In this document: positions 42,135 through 49,952 of the stretch, one piece after another
Layout: every line of letters begins with the position of its first letter
Numbering within the stretch: the first letter of the stretch is position 1
Source of the DNA: Streptomyces albireticuli
Lineage (GTDB): Bacteria > Actinomycetota > Actinomycetes > Streptomycetales > Streptomycetaceae
DNA: 64,000 bases
NCBI RefSeq assembly: GCF_021228125.1
Contig: NZ_JAJQQS010000015.1
Location: 62,001-126,000 of the forward strand
Direction of reading: 5' to 3'
Notes under the pieces: generated by a model
What the model saw: the letters and a program-made list of their open reading frames with translations, nothing else
Databases searched by the model: none
Told to the model about the DNA's origin: nothing
Position numbers and translations under genes: made by a program

Positions 42135-43079
42135 TCATGCGTGCGGCTCCGATCCGGTGAGTTCACCGGTGAGTTCCAGATAGACGTCCTCGAGGGTCGC
42201 GGTGCGCGTCCGGACGCCGTCGAGGCCCACGGCCTCGCCGAGCGCGGCCAGCACCGGGCCCGCCGCCCTGGTCTCCAGGACGACCGAGCCGCCCTCCGCG
42301 ACGACCCGGTCGACGCCCTCGAACGCCCGGGCCCGCTCCACCGTGATCCGGTCCGCCGGCACCAGCAGCCGGGTCGGCGCCTTCGCCGCCCCGACGAGCT
42401 TCCCGGGGCTGTCCAGGGCCACCACGGCACCCGCGACGACGATCGCCACCCGGTCGCAGAGCGCCTCGGCCTCGTCCAGGTGGTGGGTGGTGTAGACGAT
42501 GGTGCGCCCGGCGCCCTTCAGCGCGCGCAGCACCTGCCACAGGGCCCGGCGGGCCTGCGGGTCGAGGGCCGCGGTCGGCTCGTCGAGGAAGATCAGCTCG
42601 GGCTCGTGGACCAGCGCGGAGGCGATCGCGAGCCGCTGCCGCTGACCGCCCGAGAGCACCTCGACCCGCACACCGCCCTGTTCGGCCAGCCCTACGAGCG
42701 ACAGGGTGCGCTCCACGCCGGCCGGGTCGGCCCCGTAGAGCGCCGCGACGGTCGCCAGGTGTTCGCGCGCCGTCAGCCGGGTGAAGAACGCGGAGCTTTG
42801 GGTCTGCACCCCGATGCGCGGCAGCAGGGCCATGTTCCGCGGCCACGGCGAGGCGCCCAGGACCGACAGCGAGCCGGAGTCGGCCCGGCGCAGCCCCTCC
42901 ATGATCTCCACGAGGGTGGTCTTGCCCGCGCCGTTGGGGCCGAGCACGCCGAAGAACTCGCCCCGTTCCACGGTCAGGGTGATGCCGTCCAAGGCCTGTT
43001 TGTCCCCGTAGCGCTTGCGCACCCCCTCCAGCACCAGCGCGGGCCCCGCCGCCTGTCCGGTCGGCTTCTTCTGTGTCAT
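42135..43079 (-). CDS. ABC transporter ATP-binding protein
   Basis: This 314-residue ATPase pairs with the ABC-2 permease downstream. Walker A is LGPNGAGKTTLVEIM (near residue 45), the signature is LSGGQRQRLAIA (near 145), Walker B is LIFLDEPTAALDPQ and the switch His is in YTTHHLDEAE. The C-terminal 80 residues are the extension found in drug-type (DrrA-like) exporters. The ATG at 43079 lies 8 nt after the M50 stop. The likely role is export of the modified peptide or producer immunity. The 73 nt to the permease contains no feature. Confidence 0.95.
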   Translation of the reverse strand: MTQKKPTGQAAGPALVLEGVRKRYGDKQALDGITLTVERGEFFGVLGPNGAGKTTLVEIMEGLRRADSGSLSVLGASPWPRNMALLPRIGVQTQSSAFFTRLTAREHLATVAALYGADPAGVERTLSLVGLAEQGGVRVEVLSGGQRQRLAIASALVHEPELIFLDEPTAALDPQARRALWQVLRALKGAGRTIVYTTHHLDEAEALCDRVAIVVAGAVVALDSPGKLVGAAKAPTRLLVPADRITVERARAFEGVDRVVAEGGSVVLETRAAGPVLAALGEAVGLDGVRTRTATLEDVYLELTGELTGSEPHA

Positions 43080-43087
43080 GGAACTCC

Positions 43088-44326
43088 TCAGCTTCGTTCT
43101 CGTGTCGCGGACAAGGCCTGTGCGTCCCGGCCGCGGCGTCCCGCCCACGGGCCCGTCGCCGCCACCAGCGCGGCGATCAGCAGCGCCGGGACGACGGCCG
43201 CCCACACGCCGTAGCGGTCCCCCTGGAGGTGGTGGCAGAGCAGGACGAACCCGGCGCCGCCGCCGCAGACGAGGAGGACCGCCCCCAGCCCGTAGGCGGC
43301 GTAGGCGATCCGCGCACCGCGCGGGTAGCCGGCGACGCCGTCGCCGCGCCGCACCGCGCGGGCGCACAGCAGCCGCAGGAAGCGCCGACTCTCGGTGGCG
43401 TAATCGGCCATGCCCAGGCCGTGCCCGAGCATCTTGTAGCCGTCCATCGGCGGCAGCGGCACCAGATTGGTGAGGGCCAGCACCGAGCCGGTGAACAGCA
43501 GCCCGGCCACCGGGCCGCGCACCGGGTCGCCGCCGGGCAGGAGCGACCACAGCAGCCAGAACGGCAGCAGGAAGGCCAGGTTCATCACCGTGCCGGCGGC
43601 CGCGGTGGCCACCCGCGCCCAGCGGGTGGGCAGATAGGGGTAGTTCTCGACCCGGCAGTACATGAACACCATGGGCAGGTGCCAGCGCAGCCCGATCTCG
43701 CTCACGGTGCCGCCGAAGCGGCGGGCCACCACCCCGTGGGCCAGCTCGTGCAGCGCGGTGCTCACCCACAGCAGCGTGAGCACCGCGAGCAGCGCGGCCG
43801 GCTGCCGGAACAGCCGCAGCGCCTCGCCCGCGAAGTCGCCCAGGCGCAGGCCGACGAACACCTCCATGCCGGTGGCCAGCAGCACGACGGGCACCACGAA
43901 CACCGCCGACAGCAGGGGGCCGACGGCCCGGTGCAGCCGGTCGGTGGTGGCGGCCGCGTCCGCGGCCAGCCGCAGCGTCCCCTTGAACAGCGTGCGTCTC
44001 CCGGCCTCCGGCTCCGGCGGGGCGGCCGCGGGCGCCTCCGCGCCCGCCAGCAGCCCCCGCTCCCACAGCAACCCCAGCAGCTGCCGCCAGTTGGCCTCGC
44101 CCAGCCTCCGGCCGAAGCGGCCGGCGTACTCCTCGCCGATCTCCCCGAGCGTGCGGGTGCCGTCCAGCCGGGCCATCAGGAAGTGCTCCTTGACCCCGAC
44201 CTCGAAGGACTGCCCGCCGCGCGGGTCCTTCACCAGGTGCACCAGGGCCGGGCCGCGCCGCAGCGCCGCGCTGCGCAGCACCTCCGCGCGCAGGGCGGGC
44301 CGCCGGTCGAGCAGCCCGCCGGTCAT
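43088..44326 (-). CDS. Membrane M50 metallopeptidase with N-terminal PqqD-like domain
   Basis: This 412-residue protein combines two parts. Residues 1-100 look like a PqqD/RRE-type peptide-binding fold (EVGVKEHFLMARLDGTRTLG, then LGEIGEEYAGRFG and LLGLLWERGLL). Residues of about 150-412 are a site-2-protease-like membrane domain: LHELAHGVVARRFGG is the zinc motif HExxH and NLVPLPPMDGYK is the second metal motif. About seven spans are visible. It overlaps the elimination-protein gene by 4 nt. In this setting it is a candidate leader peptidase that captures the leader and cleaves it at the membrane. A role in immunity or regulation is the alternative. Confidence 0.85.
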   Translation of the reverse strand: MTGGLLDRRPALRAEVLRSAALRRGPALVHLVKDPRGGQSFEVGVKEHFLMARLDGTRTLGEIGEEYAGRFGRRLGEANWRQLLGLLWERGLLAGAEAPAAAPPEPEAGRRTLFKGTLRLAADAAATTDRLHRAVGPLLSAVFVVPVVLLATGMEVFVGLRLGDFAGEALRLFRQPAALLAVLTLLWVSTALHELAHGVVARRFGGTVSEIGLRWHLPMVFMYCRVENYPYLPTRWARVATAAAGTVMNLAFLLPFWLLWSLLPGGDPVRGPVAGLLFTGSVLALTNLVPLPPMDGYKMLGHGLGMADYATESRRFLRLLCARAVRRGDGVAGYPRGARIAYAAYGLGAVLLVCGGGAGFVLLCHHLQGDRYGVWAAVVPALLIAALVAATGPWAGRRGRDAQALSATRERS

Positions 44327-45387
44327 CGGAGGCTCTCCTCGCGCAGGGCGCGCCCCAGGACGTACGACAGGTACGCCTCGTCGCGGATCGTCACATGGAG
44401 CCGGTTGTTGGTCATGTGCGTATAGGGGGAGAGCAGCAGCGGCAGCGCGACGGCCGGGTCGGTGACCCGCTCGTCGGCCGTGCCGTCCCAGGAGCGGAAG
44501 ACGAGCTCCCCGCCCACGGCCAGCGCGGTGGCCCGTTCCCGCAGCTCGGCGCAGTGCCCGGCCCAGCCGCGCAGGAAGCGGGGGAGCCGGTCGGCCTCGC
44601 CCCGGGCCAGGGCGTCCAGGACCGCCTCGAAGCGCCGGGCCAGTGCCCGGCCGGTGCCCTCGTAACCGCGGTCGTACTCGTCGGCGCCGATGAAACCGGT
44701 GCCGGAGAACGCCTTCTGCCAGAAGACGTGGTACCGGTCCAGGTACGCGGCCAGTTCCTCCCGGTCGGGCAGGAAGCAGCCGGCCATCACCATCATCAGC
44801 TGGGCCGAGGTGCCCAGCCGTACGGTCCGCAGGTGGAGGTTCATGCCGCGCACGGCGTCGATGACCAGCTCGCTGGAGTGCCGGAAGTGCCATTCGGCGA
44901 GGGCGACCCCGGCCGGGCCGCCGTACTTGCCGTACTCCGGCTCGTAGGGCTGCCGGCTGAAGGTGTTGTTCGGCCTGAGCTTCATCCGTCCGTCGGGCGC
45001 GAGGAAGTCCGCCCGCTCGTCCTCCGGGAACTCCAGCTCGAACAGGGTGTTGTAGAACTCGTTGAGGAAGCCCGAGGAGTCGACCTCGTAGAGCGCGGGC
45101 CGCTCCCGGAGGAAGGCGGCGACCGCCTCCTCGGCGCGGGCGAGCACGGCCTCCGTGTCCGCCTCGGTCGCGGGCTTCAGCCGCAGCCGGACGTGCGGGC
45201 CCTCCAGCCAGTAGTTGATGAAGAAGTGGCTCTCCAGCAGGCCGTCGGCGAGGAGCCCCTCGACGAGCGGGCCCACGCACCGGGTCATCAGGGGCGCCGG
45301 GTTCGCGGCGTAGTGGATGTGCAGGGCCTGCCAGGCGCCGGGCGCGGCCGCCGGGGCGCCGGCGGGATCAGGGCTGGACACGGTCAT
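44323..45387 (-). CDS. Glutamate-elimination protein of split LanB type (SpaB C-terminal family)
   Basis: This 354-residue protein of the thiopeptide-type/SpaB_C family is expected to eliminate tRNA-derived glutamate from glutamylated Ser/Thr to give dehydroalanine and dehydrobutyrine. Visible blocks that parallel NisB elimination residues are GPHVRLRLKP (the two Arg), YEPEYGKYGG (the Glu; Lys in place of Arg) and HMTNNRLHVTIR (the His). The ATG at 45387 overlaps the LanB stop, so the two halves are coupled. The other known fold use, the [4+2] pyridine synthase of thiopeptides, is less likely since only one such protein exists and elimination is obligatory. Confidence 0.88.
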   Translation of the reverse strand: MTVSSPDPAGAPAAAPGAWQALHIHYAANPAPLMTRCVGPLVEGLLADGLLESHFFINYWLEGPHVRLRLKPATEADTEAVLARAEEAVAAFLRERPALYEVDSSGFLNEFYNTLFELEFPEDERADFLAPDGRMKLRPNNTFSRQPYEPEYGKYGGPAGVALAEWHFRHSSELVIDAVRGMNLHLRTVRLGTSAQLMMVMAGCFLPDREELAAYLDRYHVFWQKAFSGTGFIGADEYDRGYEGTGRALARRFEAVLDALARGEADRLPRFLRGWAGHCAELRERATALAVGGELVFRSWDGTADERVTDPAVALPLLLSPYTHMTNNRLHVTIRDEAYLSYVLGRALREESLR

Positions 45388-48224
45388 TTCGGCGCACCGG
45401 TTCCTTTGCGGTCGTTGCGGAGGGTCTCGACGGCGAGTTCGACGACGTGGGTGCCCCGGTCGGAGACGGCGCGCAGGCCGTCCTCGTCCGGCAGGGCCTC
45501 GCGGAGGACCACCCGGTCCCCGGGGTCCTTGAGCAGCCCGTCCAGGGCGCTGAGCGAGAGCCAGCTGTCGAGGTCGACGTACTGCGGCTTGGTCCGGGCG
45601 GCCCCGCCGGACTTCCCCGCCGGGGTGACGGTCGCGAAGACGCGCCGCGGCAGCCGGTGCTCCGCGGCCCACCGCCGCCAGGCGAGGAACCAGGAGGCGT
45701 CCGCCTCCGGCCCCGGCCCGGCGGGCCGCCCGGGCAGCGCGGAGGCGGGGGCGGTCCAGCTGCGCCGGCTGAGGACGAGACCGCCGTAGCGCACCCGGGG
45801 GCGGCTGGTCACCCCGTTCCCCGACGCGCCCTCCGGAACCCCGCCCCACACGTCGAGCGGCGCCATGGAGGTGGGGGAGAGCAGCAGCAGGGTGCGGGGG
45901 ATCTCCGGGAGCGCCAGGGGCACGAGGTAGCCGAGGTAGAGGGGCACGACCTCCCGCCCGAGCCGTCGCGAGCGCAGCACCAGCCGGTCCGCGGCGGTGT
46001 CGTCCTCGACGTACAGGTCGTCGAGGTGGATCCGGTGCTCCACGGGCACCGAGCTGGTCTCGCCCGGGCAGACGATCTCGTAGTCCGTGAGCCGCCCGTG
46101 CAGGTTGAGGTTGCTGGTGACGAAGCCGCCGGTGATCTCGGCGAACACCGCGCCCTCCGGCTGCGCGGCGGCCGCGGCGTGCCGGACGCGGTCGGACAGG
46201 GTGCCGCCGTCCCCCTCGCCGTCGTCGTAGCAGTGGGTAAAGCGGCTGAAGGGGAAGGCGAAACCGCCGTACGACTGGTTGAGCACGGCCATCGGGTCGC
46301 CGTCGCGGCGCACCAGCTGGAGGAAGTGGCTCTGCGGCGCGAAGTCCGGCGCGACCCCGGCCAGCTTCCCGGCGACGGCGTCGACGGTGCCGGCGGGGAC
46401 ACGGATCTCCTCGGCGCCCCGCGCGGTGTCCCACAGCCGGCGCATCCGGGCGGTCCACTCCTCGCGGGCCGCGTCCACGGCCGTGATCTGGGGCAGGCCC
46501 AGCCAGTTCGGCTCGGGGACGTAACGGCCGTCCTCGTCGAACGGCTCGCGGCGCGCGGCGAACGTCAGGTACTGGTCGTAGAAGTCCTCGTGGAAGTCGT
46601 GGACGAGCTTCAGGAGGTCCTCGCAGCGGCCGCCCCGGCCGTACCGCGCCCGGAAGAAGCCCTTGAACGTGATCCGCTGCGGCAGCGTCAGATCGAAGGC
46701 GGGCAGGACCCGTTCCAGGGAGCGCAACGACGCGAACGGGCCGTCACCGTCGCCCGCCCAGGCCCGTGGATCACAGGTCACGGCGGTCCCGGCCGCCGCG
46801 TCACCGGTTCCGGCGCGCACGTCCTCGTAGAGCAGCGTCCGCGGCAGCGCCGGTTCCGGGGCGCCGAGGTTCCGCTGGATCCCGGACAGGGACCGGCGCA
46901 GCTCGGCCAGCAGCTCACGGCGCAGCCCGGCGCCCGCCGCGGGATAGCGGTCGACACAGGCGATCGGCCACGCCAGGTCCTCCGCCAGCCGCCGCGCCCA
47001 GGGGCGCCCCACGGCCTCCAGCGAGTCACGGAAGGCCCGCAGCGGGTCGGCCGCGTGGACGTCCGTGCGCAGACAGGGGATCTGCACCAGGCCCAGCTCC
47101 AGCAGGGCCGTCAGATAGCGCTCGCACTCCTCCGGGTCCGCGCCGCCCTCCTCGCCCAGCAGGCGGGCGAGCTCCCCGTAGCGCGGCTCGGGCCGGTGCG
47201 CGAACAGAGTGAGCAGGCGCTCCAGGGTGCCGCTGCGCCGGAGGAAGAACAGCCGGTCGTCGGCGGCGTCGAAGGTGACGGCCGCGCCGTCGTCGCCCGC
47301 CGTCAGCGAGCGGCGCACATAGCGGATCCGGTCGTCGTCGTGTTCCCAGCCGGAGGCGAGTACGACGGGGAGGCCGGCGCGCCGGGCGGGGTCGTCGAGG
47401 ATCAGCTCGGTGAGCCGGGCCAGGACGACGACGTTGAGCCGGGGGTGACCGGACCAGACCTCGGGGAGGCGGACGGTCTCCGCACCGTCCCCCGAGGAGG
47501 CGTGTCCGGTCTCGGCGAACCGGCCGAGGGCCACCGCCGTGAAGGTGCTGAACGGACTGGTCTTGCGCGCGGTCCGGTAGAGGTACGCGAGGGCCGAGCG
47601 CTCGACCTTGCGCAGCCGCTTGTCCGGCCGCCGGGCCGGATCGGTCCGTACGTACGCGTCCAGCCGGCCCTCCAGCGTCGGCGACGCCAGGAGCAGCCCG
47701 AGCCGCAGCCGGTCCTCGCCCAGCAGGCGGCGCAGCCCGGCGCGGCCGCGGGCCGTCTCGGCGGCGAGCAGCGGGGCGCCCTCGGCGAGGAGCGCCGCCA
47801 GGGCCCGGCGGTCGCGCACCCAGTCGCCGACCTCCCCGGCGGTCGCCGGGTCGGTGGCGGCGACCAGGGCGACGGCCGCCTCGGGCGCGGTCGGCGGCTT
47901 GCCGTTGAACAGCTCCCGGCGCAGGCGCAGCAGCCGGCGCCGGGCGTGCTCGTCCCCGGCGCCCTTGACGAGCGGGTGCAGCCGGTCGCTGAGCTCGGCG
48001 CCCCGCGACCGCAGCAGGGCCTCGGCGCGGAGCACGCGGTCGGCCCAGCCACTGGTGTCCGGGCAGCGCAGGGCGTGCAGGGACTCCAGCGGCAGTCCGG
48101 CGACGCGCATCATGAACCGGTCGCCGAGCGTCCAGCCGGGGTCGTCGCCCGGGGGCAGGCCCGGGGCCAGGCTCGGGGAAGAGCTCCGGGAGAGAGGGGA
48201 CTCGGGGTGGGTCTGGTGGGTCAT
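45384..48224 (-). CDS. LanB-type tRNA-dependent glutamylation protein (dehydratase N-terminal half)
   Basis: This 946-residue protein transfers glutamate from glutamyl-tRNA to Ser/Thr hydroxyls of the precursor. The family block YRTARKTSPFSTFTAVALGR lies near residue 215; DFHEDFYDQYLTF and the middle of the protein match Lant_dehydr_N. It lacks the C-terminal elimination domain, which is supplied by the next gene, as in goadsporin (GodF/GodG) and thiopeptide (TbtB/TbtC) systems. The ATG at 48224 was chosen because it follows the SagB stop by 16 nt; the frame also has a GTG upstream within that gene. Confidence 0.93.
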   Translation of the reverse strand: MTHQTHPESPLSRSSSPSLAPGLPPGDDPGWTLGDRFMMRVAGLPLESLHALRCPDTSGWADRVLRAEALLRSRGAELSDRLHPLVKGAGDEHARRRLLRLRRELFNGKPPTAPEAAVALVAATDPATAGEVGDWVRDRRALAALLAEGAPLLAAETARGRAGLRRLLGEDRLRLGLLLASPTLEGRLDAYVRTDPARRPDKRLRKVERSALAYLYRTARKTSPFSTFTAVALGRFAETGHASSGDGAETVRLPEVWSGHPRLNVVVLARLTELILDDPARRAGLPVVLASGWEHDDDRIRYVRRSLTAGDDGAAVTFDAADDRLFFLRRSGTLERLLTLFAHRPEPRYGELARLLGEEGGADPEECERYLTALLELGLVQIPCLRTDVHAADPLRAFRDSLEAVGRPWARRLAEDLAWPIACVDRYPAAGAGLRRELLAELRRSLSGIQRNLGAPEPALPRTLLYEDVRAGTGDAAAGTAVTCDPRAWAGDGDGPFASLRSLERVLPAFDLTLPQRITFKGFFRARYGRGGRCEDLLKLVHDFHEDFYDQYLTFAARREPFDEDGRYVPEPNWLGLPQITAVDAAREEWTARMRRLWDTARGAEEIRVPAGTVDAVAGKLAGVAPDFAPQSHFLQLVRRDGDPMAVLNQSYGGFAFPFSRFTHCYDDGEGDGGTLSDRVRHAAAAAQPEGAVFAEITGGFVTSNLNLHGRLTDYEIVCPGETSSVPVEHRIHLDDLYVEDDTAADRLVLRSRRLGREVVPLYLGYLVPLALPEIPRTLLLLSPTSMAPLDVWGGVPEGASGNGVTSRPRVRYGGLVLSRRSWTAPASALPGRPAGPGPEADASWFLAWRRWAAEHRLPRRVFATVTPAGKSGGAARTKPQYVDLDSWLSLSALDGLLKDPGDRVVLREALPDEDGLRAVSDRGTHVVELAVETLRNDRKGTGAPK

Positions 48225-48240
48225 GGATTTCCCGTGCCGC

Positions 48241-49833
48241 TCAGGCGATCTCGTAGCGGAAGTCGGCGGAGCCGGGCCGCTCATGGCCGACGAGCATGAT
48301 CAGTAGGGGTGCCTCGCCGCTCCCGGCGAGGTCCAGCTCCTCGACGAAGGAGACGGTGTCGAAGCCGAGCGCGACCCCGCCGCCCAGTCCCAGGGCGGAC
48401 GCCGTGGTGTAGAAGGTCTGCGCGACCGCGCCGACCGTCGCGTTGACGAGCCGGAGGCCGCGGTCGCCGACGGCGTCCAGCACGGCCGCGGTGCGCACGG
48501 CGGGTACGACGACGGCCCCGGCCTGCTCCAGGTTGTAGTTGGAGAGGAAGTAGTTCTCCTGGAGGAAGGCGCCCGGCGGCCCCGGCTTCACCAGCCGCAG
48601 CGCGTGGTCGTCGGCCACGTACTCGTACGCCCCGGGCGCCACCCCCGCCACGTGGTTGACGAAGACGTACAGCTTGGCGAGGGGCGGCCCGCCGGGGTCC
48701 GCGGCGTCGCCGCCGACCGACGCCGACGCGGCCGCGGCCAGCGTGGCGGCCAGCTGCCCGGCGGAGAGGGGCTCCCGGGCGTCGAAGCGCCCGAAGCTGC
48801 TGCGCCGGCGCCGCAGCGCCTCGCGCACGCCCATCGTGAGCGGCGGGGCCTCCGGCAGGGGCACGCGCCCGCCCTCGCGGGCGGGCAGGGCGACGGCCGG
48901 GGCGAGCGCGCCGGGAGCCGGGCGGTCGGTGGCGTGCGCGACGGTCGCGGCCTGGACGCGCCGTACCGTCTCGAAGGTGATCACCCGGCGGGAGCGCTCG
49001 CTCTCGGTGCGCCGGACCCGGGGAGCGGGGCCGCCGGCGGCCGGTGCCGGGGCGAGCGCGTCACCCCGCGTGCCCTCCCAGGAGAGCGGGACGACGGCGA
49101 AGATCCCCTCCTCCGCCACGTCGACGCCGAGCAGCCGGGCCAGCCGCTCCTCGTCGAACCACAGGGCCGGCTCGATCCGCAGGCCCCGGGCGCGTGCCCA
49201 GATGCGCCAGGTCTGGAGGGCGGCGCCGACGTCCATGCTGACCGCGTGCATGCAGAAGCTGTTGTACTTGAAGGCGTTCTGCCAGAACTTGACGCCGAGG
49301 ACGAGGAACTGGTCCGCGCGCGTGCCGTTCCCCAGGGCCTCGCGCACCTCGCCGGAGACGTCGCCCGTCAGCAGGCGCTGCATGGCGTGGTGCGTGGTGG
49401 AGTAGTGGTGCACGCCGGGGGTGAGGGGGCCGCCGGGGCCGTTGACCCAGTAGACCGTGACGGGGTAGAGGCCGCCGCCCGAGGCGGTGCCCCGGTACCA
49501 GTTGGCGTCGGTGTAGAGCGGCAGGGACGGCAGGTCGGTGTTGGCCTGGACGCCCAGGCGGCGGCCGAGGCGGCCGTACGAGTCGAGGAGCATCCCGCCG
49601 AGCAGGGGCAGGGTGAACGGTTCGTCCCGGGGCCCGGAGGCGGCGAAGACGCCCTCCTGCACGGTCGCGCCCGGATCCGGCAGGGCGCCGTCCGGCAGCG
49701 GGAGGGACTCGGCGCCCGGGTAGAACTTCCCCTTGCGCGGACGGTCCGACCAGTCGGGCACGAAGCCGACGGGCTCCATGGGGATTCTGCCGCGGTGCAT
49801 GATCGCGGCCGCGTATTCATGGGCGAAACCCAC
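48241..49833 (-). CDS. SagB-type azoline dehydrogenase
   Basis: This 530-residue FMN-dependent oxidase converts thiazolines and oxazolines to thiazoles and oxazoles. Two nitroreductase-like halves are visible. The first (residues about 75-270) has YRGTASGGGLYPVTVYWV and HAVSMDVGAALQ; the second (about 330-525) has REALRRRRSSFGRF, VNHVAGVAPGAYEY and ATVGAVAQTFYTTASALG. The GTG at 49833 has AAGGAG 6 nt upstream. It lies in the operon between the second YcaO and the dehydratase, so core azolines are expected to be aromatised. Confidence 0.93.
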   Translation of the reverse strand: MGFAHEYAAAIMHRGRIPMEPVGFVPDWSDRPRKGKFYPGAESLPLPDGALPDPGATVQEGVFAASGPRDEPFTLPLLGGMLLDSYGRLGRRLGVQANTDLPSLPLYTDANWYRGTASGGGLYPVTVYWVNGPGGPLTPGVHHYSTTHHAMQRLLTGDVSGEVREALGNGTRADQFLVLGVKFWQNAFKYNSFCMHAVSMDVGAALQTWRIWARARGLRIEPALWFDEERLARLLGVDVAEEGIFAVVPLSWEGTRGDALAPAPAAGGPAPRVRRTESERSRRVITFETVRRVQAATVAHATDRPAPGALAPAVALPAREGGRVPLPEAPPLTMGVREALRRRRSSFGRFDAREPLSAGQLAATLAAAASASVGGDAADPGGPPLAKLYVFVNHVAGVAPGAYEYVADDHALRLVKPGPPGAFLQENYFLSNYNLEQAGAVVVPAVRTAAVLDAVGDRGLRLVNATVGAVAQTFYTTASALGLGGGVALGFDTVSFVEELDLAGSGEAPLLIMLVGHERPGSADFRYEIA

Positions 49834-49952
49834 AGGTTCTCCTTAGGTGTTCGGCTCGTTGGGCTCGATCGGCTCGATCGGCCGGGGAGCGGGGGAATCG
49901 GAAGGAGGAGCGGGGGCGGGGGAGCAAGGGGAGAGGCGAGGGGGAGCGGGGG

